Source: Planctomycetota bacterium
Lineage (GTDB): Bacteria > Planctomycetota > B15-G4 > SIAN01
Length of the DNA: 64,000 bases
Assembly (NCBI GenBank): GCA_016795285.1
Contig: JAEUIC010000036.1
Span: 1 to 64,000, forward strand
Direction: 5' to 3'
Under the pieces are notes generated by a model. That model was not told the origin of the DNA. It searched no databases and was given only the letters and a program-made list of their open reading frames with translations. The position numbers and the translations under genes are program-made. Shown in pieces: positions 17,431 through 24,685 of this stretch (position 1 is the first letter of the stretch; each line of letters opens with the position of its first letter).

Positions 17431-19212
17431 TCAGTCGCGGCCGGCGCGCGCAGGGGCCTCGTCCGCCGCGGCATCGGGCGCGAGGAACAGCACGACGCGC
17501 ACGCGCCGCCGCTCGCCCCCTGAGGTCGACGGAGTCGCGCCGGACGCCGCCGTCGGCGCGGTCGTCGGCGCGGCCTTCGGTCGCTCTTCCGACTTGCCGG
17601 GTGCCTTGGGCTCTTCGGCGAGCGCCTTCGCGCGCGACTTCGCGAGTTCGTCCTCGGACAGGCCGGCGCGATCGGCAGCGGCGTCCTCGACCGCGGCGCT
17701 CCGATCGGTGGCGCGCTTCGCTCCGCCGATCGGCGCGCGCTCCTCGTGCGCCGCCTTCGCCGCGCGGTACGCCGCCGCCGCGAGCGCATCGCGTTGCAGC
17801 GCGAACCACGCCTCCGGCGCGAGCGCCTCGACGCCGTCGAGCGCGAGCCACTCCGCTTCGTCGAGATCGAGGATCAGGAGCTCGCCATCGCGCGCCGCTT
17901 CGTTCGGCGCGAAGCCGCCGAGGAACCCCACGCTCGCCGTCGTCGTTCCCGCGCGTTCGAGGCCGGCGACGCGCTCGGCGACCTCAGCAGCAGCGCCGTC
18001 GAGTCGAGCGAAGAGCAGTCGCGTCGGCGGTGCGCTCGGCTCGTCGAGGCCGGCGCGCGTGCCATCGTCGCCCGCCTTCCCTGGCGGCGGCGCGAGGGGC
18101 TCGCCCGACTTCTCCGTGCTGCCGCCTCCGCCCCGCGGTCCGTCCTGCAGTCCGCCCCGCTGTCCGCGTCCGCGCGCTCCGCGGCCGAGCGGCTCGCTTG
18201 GCCGCCCCTTCGGCTTGGCGACCTCCTCGCGTGGCAACGCGGATCGCAGCTGCGTCAGCGCCTCCGCCGGAGTCGCAGCGGCGAGCAGTCGGGCCGGCTC
18301 GATCGGCAGCGCACCGGCCCACTGCGCTCCCCCCTCGAGGCGCGGGCCGTCGTCGGACGCGATCGTCTCCTGCGGCGCGGGCGCTCCCTCAGCGAGCCCG
18401 CGCGTCGCGGGGGCGCCCGGCGTTGCGAGCGGCGCGGCCGCGTCGCCGCTCCCACCGACCTCCTTGTCGAAGCCACCGCTCTCGCCTTCGCTTTCGCCGT
18501 CGCTCTCACCGTCACTCTTCAGCTTCTCGTCGCCCGCCATCGAGCGCTCGAGGTCGTGCCGCTCCTCGGCGGTCTCGGAGGTCCCGGAAGTCTCGGCGCC
18601 CTCGGTGCCGACCGCGGCCGTGGCGTCGTCGCGGTCGCCCTGCTCCTTCGCGTCGAGCAAGGCATCGACCGCGTCGACCGGCCGGTCCGCTCCCGGCACG
18701 ACGCCGCCACCCCCACCCCCCGTGGTGCCCGCCGGCCCCGCTTCGCCCGCGTCGCGCCGCTTGAACGAGACTGCCGCCGGCGCACCCGCCACGGGCGCAG
18801 CCGCTGGAGCGGCCGCGGGTGCGTCGTCGCGCCGCGCCAACTGCTCGGGCGCAGGAGCGCCCAGCCGCGTCTGGAACCAGCCGACCACCACCACCAGCGT
18901 CGCCGCCAGCAGCGCGAGTGGCGCCGCGAACCGCCGCCAACGCGAGGTGGAGAGCGGCACGATCGGCGCGGCCGGTCGCGCGGCCGTCGCAGCGAGCGCG
19001 GCGAGCGTCCGCTCGCGCAGCTCCGACGGCGCCTCGAACGGCCCGCCGACGCGCAGATCGCCGAGCGCCGCGCTGATGCGCCGCGCCTGCTCGCTCGCGG
19101 CGCGGCACGCGCTGCACTCGGCGAGATGGGCGTCGAGCCGTGCCTGCAACTCCGGATCGAGCCCGCCATCGGCCGCCGTCCAGACCGCCTCGCGGAAGAG
19201 GTCGCACTTCAT
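17431..19212 (-). CDS. Membrane anti-sigma factor with zinc-binding head
   Basis: A 593-residue partner of the ECF sigma factor upstream. The N-terminal anti-sigma head carries HLAECSACR (His29, Cys33, Cys36), the HxxxCxxC zinc motif that binds sigma. A membrane segment spans about 90-112, after a basic SRWRRF. The remaining 480 residues would be periplasmic and are mostly low-complexity, rich in Ala, Gly, Glu and Pro, with a Ser/Asp/Gly/Glu repeat near 225-245 (ESDGESEGESGG). A folded patch near 380-450 may be a sensor. The ATG overlaps the sigma stop (ATGA), the classical coupling for such pairs. Confidence 0.85.
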   Translation of the reverse strand: MKCDLFREAVWTAADGGLDPELQARLDAHLAECSACRAASEQARRISAALGDLRVGGPFEAPSELRERTLAALAATAARPAAPIVPLSTSRWRRFAAPLALLAATLVVVVGWFQTRLGAPAPEQLARRDDAPAAAPAAAPVAGAPAAVSFKRRDAGEAGPAGTTGGGGGGVVPGADRPVDAVDALLDAKEQGDRDDATAAVGTEGAETSGTSETAEERHDLERSMAGDEKLKSDGESDGESEGESGGFDKEVGGSGDAAAPLATPGAPATRGLAEGAPAPQETIASDDGPRLEGGAQWAGALPIEPARLLAAATPAEALTQLRSALPREEVAKPKGRPSEPLGRGARGRGQRGGLQDGPRGGGGSTEKSGEPLAPPPGKAGDDGTRAGLDEPSAPPTRLLFARLDGAAAEVAERVAGLERAGTTTASVGFLGGFAPNEAARDGELLILDLDEAEWLALDGVEALAPEAWFALQRDALAAAAYRAAKAAHEERAPIGGAKRATDRSAAVEDAAADRAGLSEDELAKSRAKALAEEPKAPGKSEERPKAAPTTAPTAASGATPSTSGGERRRVRVVLFLAPDAAADEAPARAGRD

Positions 19213-19859
19213 CGCGCCACCTCCGGTCCCTGGAAGCCGCTGCCGCCGAGCGCCCGCGAGAGCTCCTCGCGCGCACGCGCCAGCCGCGAGCGGACCGTGC
19301 CGATCGGCACCTCGAGCAGCGCGGCGATCTCCTCGTAGCTCTTCCCTTCGACGTCGCGCAGCAGCACCACGAGGCGGCGCGCCGGATCGAGCGCCGCGAA
19401 GGCGCGATGGAGGCGCGCGCGCTCCTCCGCCTGCTCCGCCGCCAGCGCAGGCGCGGGCACGGACGCGGCCGGCTCGCAGCAGGGCGCTTCGTCGTCGCCG
19501 CCCGCCGGGCCGATCGAGAGCTGCCGCGCCCGCGCCTTGGCGGCGAGGCTCGCGCTCTGGTTCAGGTGGAGGTTGACCACGATGCGGTGGATCCAGGTCG
19601 TGAAGGCGGCGTCGCCGCGGAAGGCGGCGATCCCCTGGAGCGCGCGCAGGAACGCCTCCTGCGCCAGCTCCGCGGCATCGTCGCGCCGGCCGCGGCAGAG
19701 CTGCAGCGCGAGCGTGTAGACGCGCGCTTGGTGGAGCGCGACGAGCTCGCCGAATGCCGCTCGATCCCCGCCGCGGGCGCGCGCCACGACGGCCGAGTCA
19801 TCGACCGGAGCGGCAGCGTCCGACGCGGGCATCACGGCCTTGGATGAAGTGCGGTCCAT
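19209..19859 (-). CDS. ECF RNA polymerase sigma factor
   Basis: A 216-residue group IV sigma factor. Region 2 spans about 25-95 (FGELVALHQARVYTLALQL, then the -10-binding FRGDAAFTTWIHRIVVN). An acidic, Ala-rich linker with a CC pair follows, then region 4 (about 140-205) with LVVLLRDVEGKSYEEIAALL and a helix-turn-helix PIGTVRSRLARARE. It is coupled to the anti-sigma gene and lies 101 bases downstream of the microcompartment genes in the same direction. Target promoters cannot be told from the sequence; self-regulation is usual for the class. Confidence 0.92.
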   Translation of the reverse strand: MDRTSSKAVMPASDAAAPVDDSAVVARARGGDRAAFGELVALHQARVYTLALQLCRGRRDDAAELAQEAFLRALQGIAAFRGDAAFTTWIHRIVVNLHLNQSASLAAKARARQLSIGPAGGDDEAPCCEPAASVPAPALAAEQAEERARLHRAFAALDPARRLVVLLRDVEGKSYEEIAALLEVPIGTVRSRLARAREELSRALGGSGFQGPEVAR

Positions 19860-19880
19860 CCAGTTCCCGGAAGGGGGAGT

Positions 19881-19900
19881 CGCCCCGGTCGGCCGGGGCG
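19881..19900. other. Perfect 8-bp GC hairpin between BMC operon and sigma gene
   Basis: CGCCCCGG (19881-19888), a TCGG loop and CCGGGGCG (19893-19900) form a perfect stem in the only gap (101 bases) between the last BMC-region gene and the ECF sigma gene. No T-tract follows on the minus strand, so it is a weak terminator or leader hairpin at best. Confidence 0.35.
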
Positions 19901-19960
19901 GGCCGCGGGGCGGCCGGCCATCCTACGGCGCCCCCGCGCGCGGCGTGGGGTCGCGCGGTC

Positions 19961-20272
19961 TCACGGTCCGACGCGGCGCACCGTCACCGCGCTGCCGCGC
20001 ACCTCCACCAGCCAGTCGCCCTCGCCGAGCTTCGGCAGCGCGACGCCACCGCCGCACGCCGCGGGCGACGTGCCGCAGGAGCCGCCGCTCGCGGCGCATC
20101 CGGTGCAGCAGCACGCTTCGGCGGCTGGCGGCGCGCTCGCGTCGACCAGCAGGACGCCCGACCAGAGCGCGTAGTCGCGCGCGGCCGGCGTCACCAGCGT
20201 GTCGCGATCGACGGCCACGCGCGCGCCACGCGAGAGCTTCCGCAACTCCGCTTCGGTGATGAGCCGCTTCAT
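19961..20272 (-). CDS. Small cysteine-rich protein ending the BMC gene run
   Basis: A 103-residue protein starting at ATG 20272, overlapping the stop of the BMC-T gene (ATGA). The N-terminal half reads LITEAELRKL, then DRDTLVTPAARDYAL, a pattern I associate with BMC-locus enzymes such as PduL and EutT-type proteins, where ITE...TP.ARD occurs. The middle (about 53-76) has six cysteines in roughly twenty residues (ACCCTGC...SC...AAC), able to bind metal or a cluster. The C-terminus (GEGDWLVEVRGSAVTVRRVG) looks like a small beta unit. It is not EutN/CcmL: the pentamer signature is missing. The function is unknown; shell, cargo or redox roles are possible. Confidence 0.65.
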   Translation of the reverse strand: MKRLITEAELRKLSRGARVAVDRDTLVTPAARDYALWSGVLLVDASAPPAAEACCCTGCAASGGSCGTSPAACGGGVALPKLGEGDWLVEVRGSAVTVRRVGP

Positions 20273-20874
20273 CGCGCCGCCCCGCCGGCGAACCAGGCCG
20301 CCACGTCGTCGTGCGGTTGCGCCAGCAGGACCGAACCGAGCAGCTGGCCGCGCTCGCGCGCGAAGGCGACCGCCGCCGCCAGCGCCACCTCGACCTGCGC
20401 CACGGCGCCGCTCATCACGCAGAACGCCTTGCCGCCGAGCCCGTTGGCCGCGTGCAGCGCCTGCAGCTCGATCGCGGCCGTCTTCAGCGCGGCGTCGGCG
20501 GCGAGCAGCAGCGTCGCGACCGTCGCGCACTCGACCACGGCGGCCGCTTCGCCCGCTCGCGGCGCGCGCGCGCCGGCCAACGCGCGCAGCAGGCGCGGCT
20601 CGGCCTGCGGCAGGAGCAGCGTGTCGAGCGGTGGCTCCGCGAGCCCCTCCTGCGCCGCGCGCAGCGAGGAGACCACCGCGGAGGGCGCGCCGCAGAAGAG
20701 CACCAGCAGCTTGCCGGGCGACGCCGGTCGGCAGAGGAGCAGCGTCACCGCCGCCGCCTTCACCGCCCGGTCGGCCGCCGCATATCCCTGCGCGATGCTG
20801 GCGAACTCGAGCAGCGCGAGCGCCTCGCCGGAGTCGGCGCGCGGCAGGGCGAGATCGTCGAAGGAGGGTTTCAC
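20269..20874 (-). CDS. BMC-T shell protein with two BMC domains
   Basis: A trimeric microcompartment shell protein of 201 residues built from two fused BMC domains. Domain 1 (about 18-75) has LLEFASIAQGYAAADRAVKA and SPGKLLVLFCG; domain 2 (about 108-178) has VVECATVATLLLAADAALKT and GKAFCVMSGAVAQVEVAL. The length and order resemble single-layer BMC-T proteins such as PduT. Cys48 lies just before the ASPGK turn, but whether it lines the pore, as the cluster-binding Cys of PduT does, cannot be settled by eye. It starts 7 bases after the other BMC-T gene and overlaps the small protein gene, so all are co-translated. Confidence 0.88.
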   Translation of the reverse strand: MKPSFDDLALPRADSGEALALLEFASIAQGYAAADRAVKAAAVTLLLCRPASPGKLLVLFCGAPSAVVSSLRAAQEGLAEPPLDTLLLPQAEPRLLRALAGARAPRAGEAAAVVECATVATLLLAADAALKTAAIELQALHAANGLGGKAFCVMSGAVAQVEVALAAAVAFARERGQLLGSVLLAQPHDDVAAWFAGGAAR

Positions 20875-20881
20875 TGCGCCT

Positions 20882-21541
20882 TCACGCGTCGCGGCCGGCG
20901 AGGCCCGCGAGCGCCCGCTCGGCGGCGCGCGCCGCCTGCTCGATCTCCGCTTCGCCGCCGCCGAGGTAGACGCGGCCGAAGGCGCCCGACGCCCGCATCT
21001 CGAGCAGCTTGATTGGCGCCGCCTTCTCCGCCTCGTTGGCGGCGAGAGCGGCGTAGCCGGCCGGCTCGCACTCGAGGATGTAGAGCGTCTCGCCGCCGAG
21101 CAGCATCATCCCGTGCCGCTCGCGGTTGATCAGCATCGTCTGGTAGTCGTCGACGTGGGTGATGATCTCGGAGGACTGCAGCTTCGGCTTCCGCCGCCCC
21201 TCCTCCTTCACGCCGAGGTAATCGAGGATGCGCTGGCCGGCGCCGCGCACCTCGCTCTGCGAGTCGGAGTGGAGCTCGAGCAGCCCGTAGGCGCGCTCGA
21301 CGATCTGCATGCCGGGCCGCACGTCGTGCGCCTTCAGGGCGAGGTCGGTGATGCGGTTGATGGCGATGCCGGGCGCGATCTCGACGTAGAGCGCCGCCTG
21401 GCCGGCCACCGGCAGGTAGCCGCGCGCCACCGTCGCGACGAACGACGCGAACTGCGGCTGCATGCGATCGATGAAGACGAAGGAGCGCAGGTCGACGCGG
21501 GGCGCCGACGCCGGCTGCCGATCGGGGGCGGGCGAGCTCAT
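20882..21541 (-). CDS. BMC-T shell protein of the double-stacking type
   Basis: A 219-residue shell protein. RSFVFIDRMQPQFASFVATV, VAGQAALYVEIAPGIAINRI and QIVERAYGLLELH closely recall the Haliangium ochraceum BMC-T2/T3 proteins, whose trimers stack and gate a large pore. The second half (IITHVDDYQTMLINRE, EPAGYAALAANEAEKAA, GAFGRVYLGGGEAEI) is the second BMC domain. Such pores are thought to pass larger metabolites or cofactors. It lies 15 bases after the BMC-H gene. The recall of the Haliangium proteins is from memory, not a search. Confidence 0.88.
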   Translation of the reverse strand: MSSPAPDRQPASAPRVDLRSFVFIDRMQPQFASFVATVARGYLPVAGQAALYVEIAPGIAINRITDLALKAHDVRPGMQIVERAYGLLELHSDSQSEVRGAGQRILDYLGVKEEGRRKPKLQSSEIITHVDDYQTMLINRERHGMMLLGGETLYILECEPAGYAALAANEAEKAAPIKLLEMRASGAFGRVYLGGGEAEIEQAARAAERALAGLAGRDA

Positions 21542-21556
21542 CGGGGCGCGCCGGGC

Positions 21557-21853
21557 TCAGCTCTCGGTCGCCGCGGCCGGCGGCGCCGGCAGCAGCTGCT
21601 CGACCTCGCCGTGCGGCCGCGCGATCACGTGGACCGCGACCAGCTCGCCGACCCGCTGCGCCGCGGCGGCGCCGGCGTCGGTGGCCGCCTTGACGGCGCC
21701 GACCTCGCCGCGCACCAGCACGGTCACCAGTCCGCCGCCGACCTTCTCGCGGCCGAGCAGGGTCACCTTGGCGGCCTTGACCATGGCGTCCGCGGCCTCG
21801 ATGGCGGCGACGAGCCCCTTGGTCTCGATCATTCCGAGCGCGATCTGCTGCAT
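21557..21853 (-). CDS. BMC-H hexameric shell protein
   Basis: A 98-residue canonical hexamer-forming microcompartment protein, the main facet tile. MIETKGLVAAIEAADAMVKA and GGGLVTVLVRGEVGAVKAAT are the signature of PduA/EutM/CcmK-type proteins, and AVHVIARPHGEVEQLLP ends the fold as usual. The pore loop is the GEVGAV region. It is the only BMC-H in the window, 76 bases after the aldehyde dehydrogenase gene. Confidence 0.95.
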   Translation of the reverse strand: MQQIALGMIETKGLVAAIEAADAMVKAAKVTLLGREKVGGGLVTVLVRGEVGAVKAATDAGAAAAQRVGELVAVHVIARPHGEVEQLLPAPPAAATES

Positions 21854-21929
21854 GGCGATTCACGTCCTCGAGCAGCCGAGCGGAGCGCCTCCTGGCGTCC
21901 GCGCGGCTGGATGGAAGGTCGATGGAGGG

Positions 21930-23432
21930 TCAACGCTTGCGGGGCGGCGACGGCCAGTCGCGGCCGCCGGTAGTGGAACCGTGGAACGAAGGGGGCGCGG
22001 GACGGCGCGGCAGCGCGGCCGGCAGGTCGAGGTCGCGCTCCTTGCGGCGGCGCGCCTCCTCCTCGATGAAGCCGGGCCGCCCGAAGGCGAGCCGCTTCCT
22101 CAGCATGAGGTGCTCGGCGGTGATGTTGTCGGAGGTGATGTTGCCGCCGAACGCCCCGCAGCCGAGCGTGAGCGACGGCTTCAAGCCGGTCGAGAGGCCG
22201 ACCGCGCCGTGGCTCGCCGGCGTGTTCACCAGGATCCGGTGGGTCGGCTTCTCGAGCGCGAACTCCCAGATGATCTTCTCGTCGTTGCTGTGGAGGGTGA
22301 GCGTGTGGCCGCGGCCGCCGAAGTCGAGGATCTCGAGGCAGCGCGCGCAGCCCGCCTTCCAGTCCTTCACCGTGTAGAACGCGAGGATCGGCGCGAGCTT
22401 CTCGATCGAGAGCGGATGGTCCCAGCCGACGCCGCTCTCCTCGGCGAGCAGCACCGGGCACTCCTTCGGGACCGTGAAGCCGGCGAGCTTCGCGATCTGC
22501 CACGGGTAGAGCCCGACGATCGCCGGGTTGAGCGAGCGCCCCTTCGCGACCACGCGCGCCAGCTGCTCGCGCTGCGCCGCGTCGCAGAACCAGGCGCCGC
22601 GCGCCTTGAACGCCGCCACCACCGCCTCGCGGATCGGCGCGTCGACCACGACCGACTGCTCGCTGCAGCAGAGCGTCGCGTTGTCGAACGCCTGGCTCTG
22701 CACGATCGCCTCGACCGCGAGCTCGACGTCGGCGCTCTTCTCGATGTAGACCGGCGCGTTGCCGGGCCCGACGCCGATGGCCGGCTTGCCCGAGCTGTAG
22801 GCGGCGCGCACGAGGCCGGGCCCGCCGGTGGCGAGGATCAGCGCCGTCTCGCGCGCCTTCATCGCCGCGTCGGTCCCCTCGAGCGTCGGGTGGGCGAGGC
22901 AGAGGACGAGGTCCTTCGGCGCGCCGGCGCGCGTCGCCGCCTCCATCGCGAGCCGCGCCACCTCGCCGATGCAGCCGACCGCGCGCGGATGGGGCGAGAG
23001 GACGATCGAGTTGCGGGTCTTGAGCGCGATCAGGACCTTGAAGATCGCCGTCGAGGTCGGGTTGGTGACCGGGATGATCCCCACCACCACGCCGTACGGC
23101 TCGGCGATCTCGTAGACGCGGTTCACCTCGTCGGCGGCGATCACGCCGACCGTCTTCAGCGCGCGGATCGACTCCCAGACCGTGCGCGCGGCGAAGCGGT
23201 TCTTGCGCGTCTTGCTGGCGACGTCGCCGAAGCCCGACTCGGCGCACGCCATGCGCGCGAGCCGCTGCGCGTCGCGCTCCATCGCCGCGACGATCGCCTC
23301 GCAGACGCGATCGACCTTCGCCTGGTCGGCCTTGCGCCACGCCGCCTGCGCCACCGCGCTGCGGCGCGCTGCGTCGCGCGCTTCCTGGATCGAGACGAGA
23401 TCGGAGTCGGCCGCCATGAGGGGCGGGATCAT
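21930..23432 (-). CDS. CoA-acylating aldehyde dehydrogenase, BMC-associated (PduP/EutE-like)
   Basis: Oxidises an aldehyde to acyl-CoA with NAD, the usual core enzyme of catabolic microcompartments. It has 500 residues. IIPVTNPTST, SGKPAIGVGPGNAPVYI and AFDNATLCCSEQSVV (catalytic Cys at about 255) match the EutE/PduP/AdhE dehydrogenase group. The last 45 residues are a Pro/Arg-rich tail not needed for catalysis, a possible encapsulation peptide; the N-terminus is short. ATG 23432 overlaps the rodA stop; ATG 23417 is an alternative start. No diol dehydratase, aldolase, lyase or other aldehyde-producing enzyme is nearby, so the substrate is unknown. Confidence 0.9.
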   Translation of the reverse strand: MIPPLMAADSDLVSIQEARDAARRSAVAQAAWRKADQAKVDRVCEAIVAAMERDAQRLARMACAESGFGDVASKTRKNRFAARTVWESIRALKTVGVIAADEVNRVYEIAEPYGVVVGIIPVTNPTSTAIFKVLIALKTRNSIVLSPHPRAVGCIGEVARLAMEAATRAGAPKDLVLCLAHPTLEGTDAAMKARETALILATGGPGLVRAAYSSGKPAIGVGPGNAPVYIEKSADVELAVEAIVQSQAFDNATLCCSEQSVVVDAPIREAVVAAFKARGAWFCDAAQREQLARVVAKGRSLNPAIVGLYPWQIAKLAGFTVPKECPVLLAEESGVGWDHPLSIEKLAPILAFYTVKDWKAGCARCLEILDFGGRGHTLTLHSNDEKIIWEFALEKPTHRILVNTPASHGAVGLSTGLKPSLTLGCGAFGGNITSDNITAEHLMLRKRLAFGRPGFIEEEARRRKERDLDLPAALPRRPAPPSFHGSTTGGRDWPSPPRKR

Positions 23433-24685
23433 AGCGCCGCATCGCGCGCCGGCGTCGCCGTCGCGCGCGCGTGGAAGGGGTCGACCGGCTGCGCGCCTCG
23501 GTAGAGGAACGGCTCGGCGTCGCGACGCGAGCGGGCGGCCGAGAGGACCATGCCGACCAGCAGGAACGCCGAGAGGACCGAGGAGCCCCCTTGGCTCACC
23601 AGCGGCAGCGGGATCCCGGTGACCGGCATCAGTCCGGTCGTCATCGCCACGTTGGCGAACGCCTGCATCACCAGCGCCGCGGCGGCGCCGGTCGCCACCA
23701 GCTGGCTGAAGCGGTCGCGCGTCCCGGCCGCCACCGAGAGGCAGGAGAGGCCGAGCAGCAGGTAGAGCAGCAGGAGGGCGCAGCAGCCGACGAACCCCCA
23801 CTCCTCGGCGACCACCGCGAAGATGAAGTCGGTGTGGCGCGCCGGCAGGTAGGAGAGGCGGTTCTGCGGCCCCTGGCCGAGCCCCTTGCCGAACAGGCCG
23901 CCCGAGCCGATCGAGGTCTGCGCGCAGTGCGACTGGTAGCCGGCGCCGCGCTTCAGCTCGCGCAGCTTCTCCCCGAGCTTCTCCGCCGTCGCGTCGTCGC
24001 CGGCGCGCCGCGCCAGCAGCTCCTTCTCCGCGAGCTCCGGCACCGACTCGAGGAAGGTCTGCACGCGCTCCTTCTGGTAGGGCTTCAAGATCGGCGAGAA
24101 GTAGATCGCCGGCACCAGCACGACGGCGAGCAGCGCGCCGCCGAGGAAGTGGAGCTTGCGAGCGCCCGCGCACCAGAGCATCGCCACCACGATCGGCACC
24201 AGCAGCAGCGCGGTGCCGAGGTCGGGCTCGAACTTGATCAGCAGGAAGGGCAGCGCGGTGAGCGCCAGCGGACCGAGCCAGTCGGAGAGGTGGCGCGGCT
24301 CGCGGCGGAACTCGAGCCAGCGCGCCAGCGCCAGCACGAGGAACGGCTTCATCACCTCGCTCGGCTGGAAGAGCACGTTCATCGGCAGCCGGAACCAGCG
24401 GCGCGCGCCACCGACGTCGATGCCGAGGAACGGGATGAGGCAGAGCAGCCCGATCCCGAGCGCGTAGAGCGGATAGGCGAGGCGCGCGAGGCGACGCGGC
24501 GCGAGGCCGGCGAAGAGCAGCAGCGCCGGCAGCGCAGCCGCGGAGAGCACCAGCTGGCGGCGCTCGAGCCCCTCGTTCGCGGTGCCGAGCGTGCTCGAAC
24601 GCACGAAGAGGATGCCGGTGGCGAGCAGCGTCGCGGTCAGCAGCAGGAGCTGCCAGGGCAGCTCGAGGCGGCGCCGCCAGATCAC
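23429..24685 (-). CDS. rodA: Rod-shape SEDS glycosyltransferase RodA
   Basis: The peptidoglycan polymerase of the elongasome, an integral membrane protein of 418 residues with about ten membrane segments. FQPSEVMKPFLVLALARWLE, KFEPDLGTALLL and the C-terminal GIPLPLVSQGGSSVLSAFLLVG are SEDS-family hallmarks. A long periplasmic loop carries QKERVQTFLESVPE and an insert rich in Glu/Ala/Arg. The GTG at 24685 overlaps the stop of the PBP2 gene (GTGA). The stop overlaps the aldehyde dehydrogenase ATG, so the shape operon runs directly into the BMC genes. Confidence 0.92.
   Translation of the reverse strand: MIWRRRLELPWQLLLLTATLLATGILFVRSSTLGTANEGLERRQLVLSAAALPALLLFAGLAPRRLARLAYPLYALGIGLLCLIPFLGIDVGGARRWFRLPMNVLFQPSEVMKPFLVLALARWLEFRREPRHLSDWLGPLALTALPFLLIKFEPDLGTALLLVPIVVAMLWCAGARKLHFLGGALLAVVLVPAIYFSPILKPYQKERVQTFLESVPELAEKELLARRAGDDATAEKLGEKLRELKRGAGYQSHCAQTSIGSGGLFGKGLGQGPQNRLSYLPARHTDFIFAVVAEEWGFVGCCALLLLYLLLGLSCLSVAAGTRDRFSQLVATGAAAALVMQAFANVAMTTGLMPVTGIPLPLVSQGGSSVLSAFLLVGMVLSAARSRRDAEPFLYRGAQPVDPFHARATATPARDAAL

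Noticed and set aside
19961..20272. EutN/CcmL vertex protein
   Set aside because: The size fits, but the N-terminal pentamer signature is absent and the Cys-rich middle does not fit that fold.
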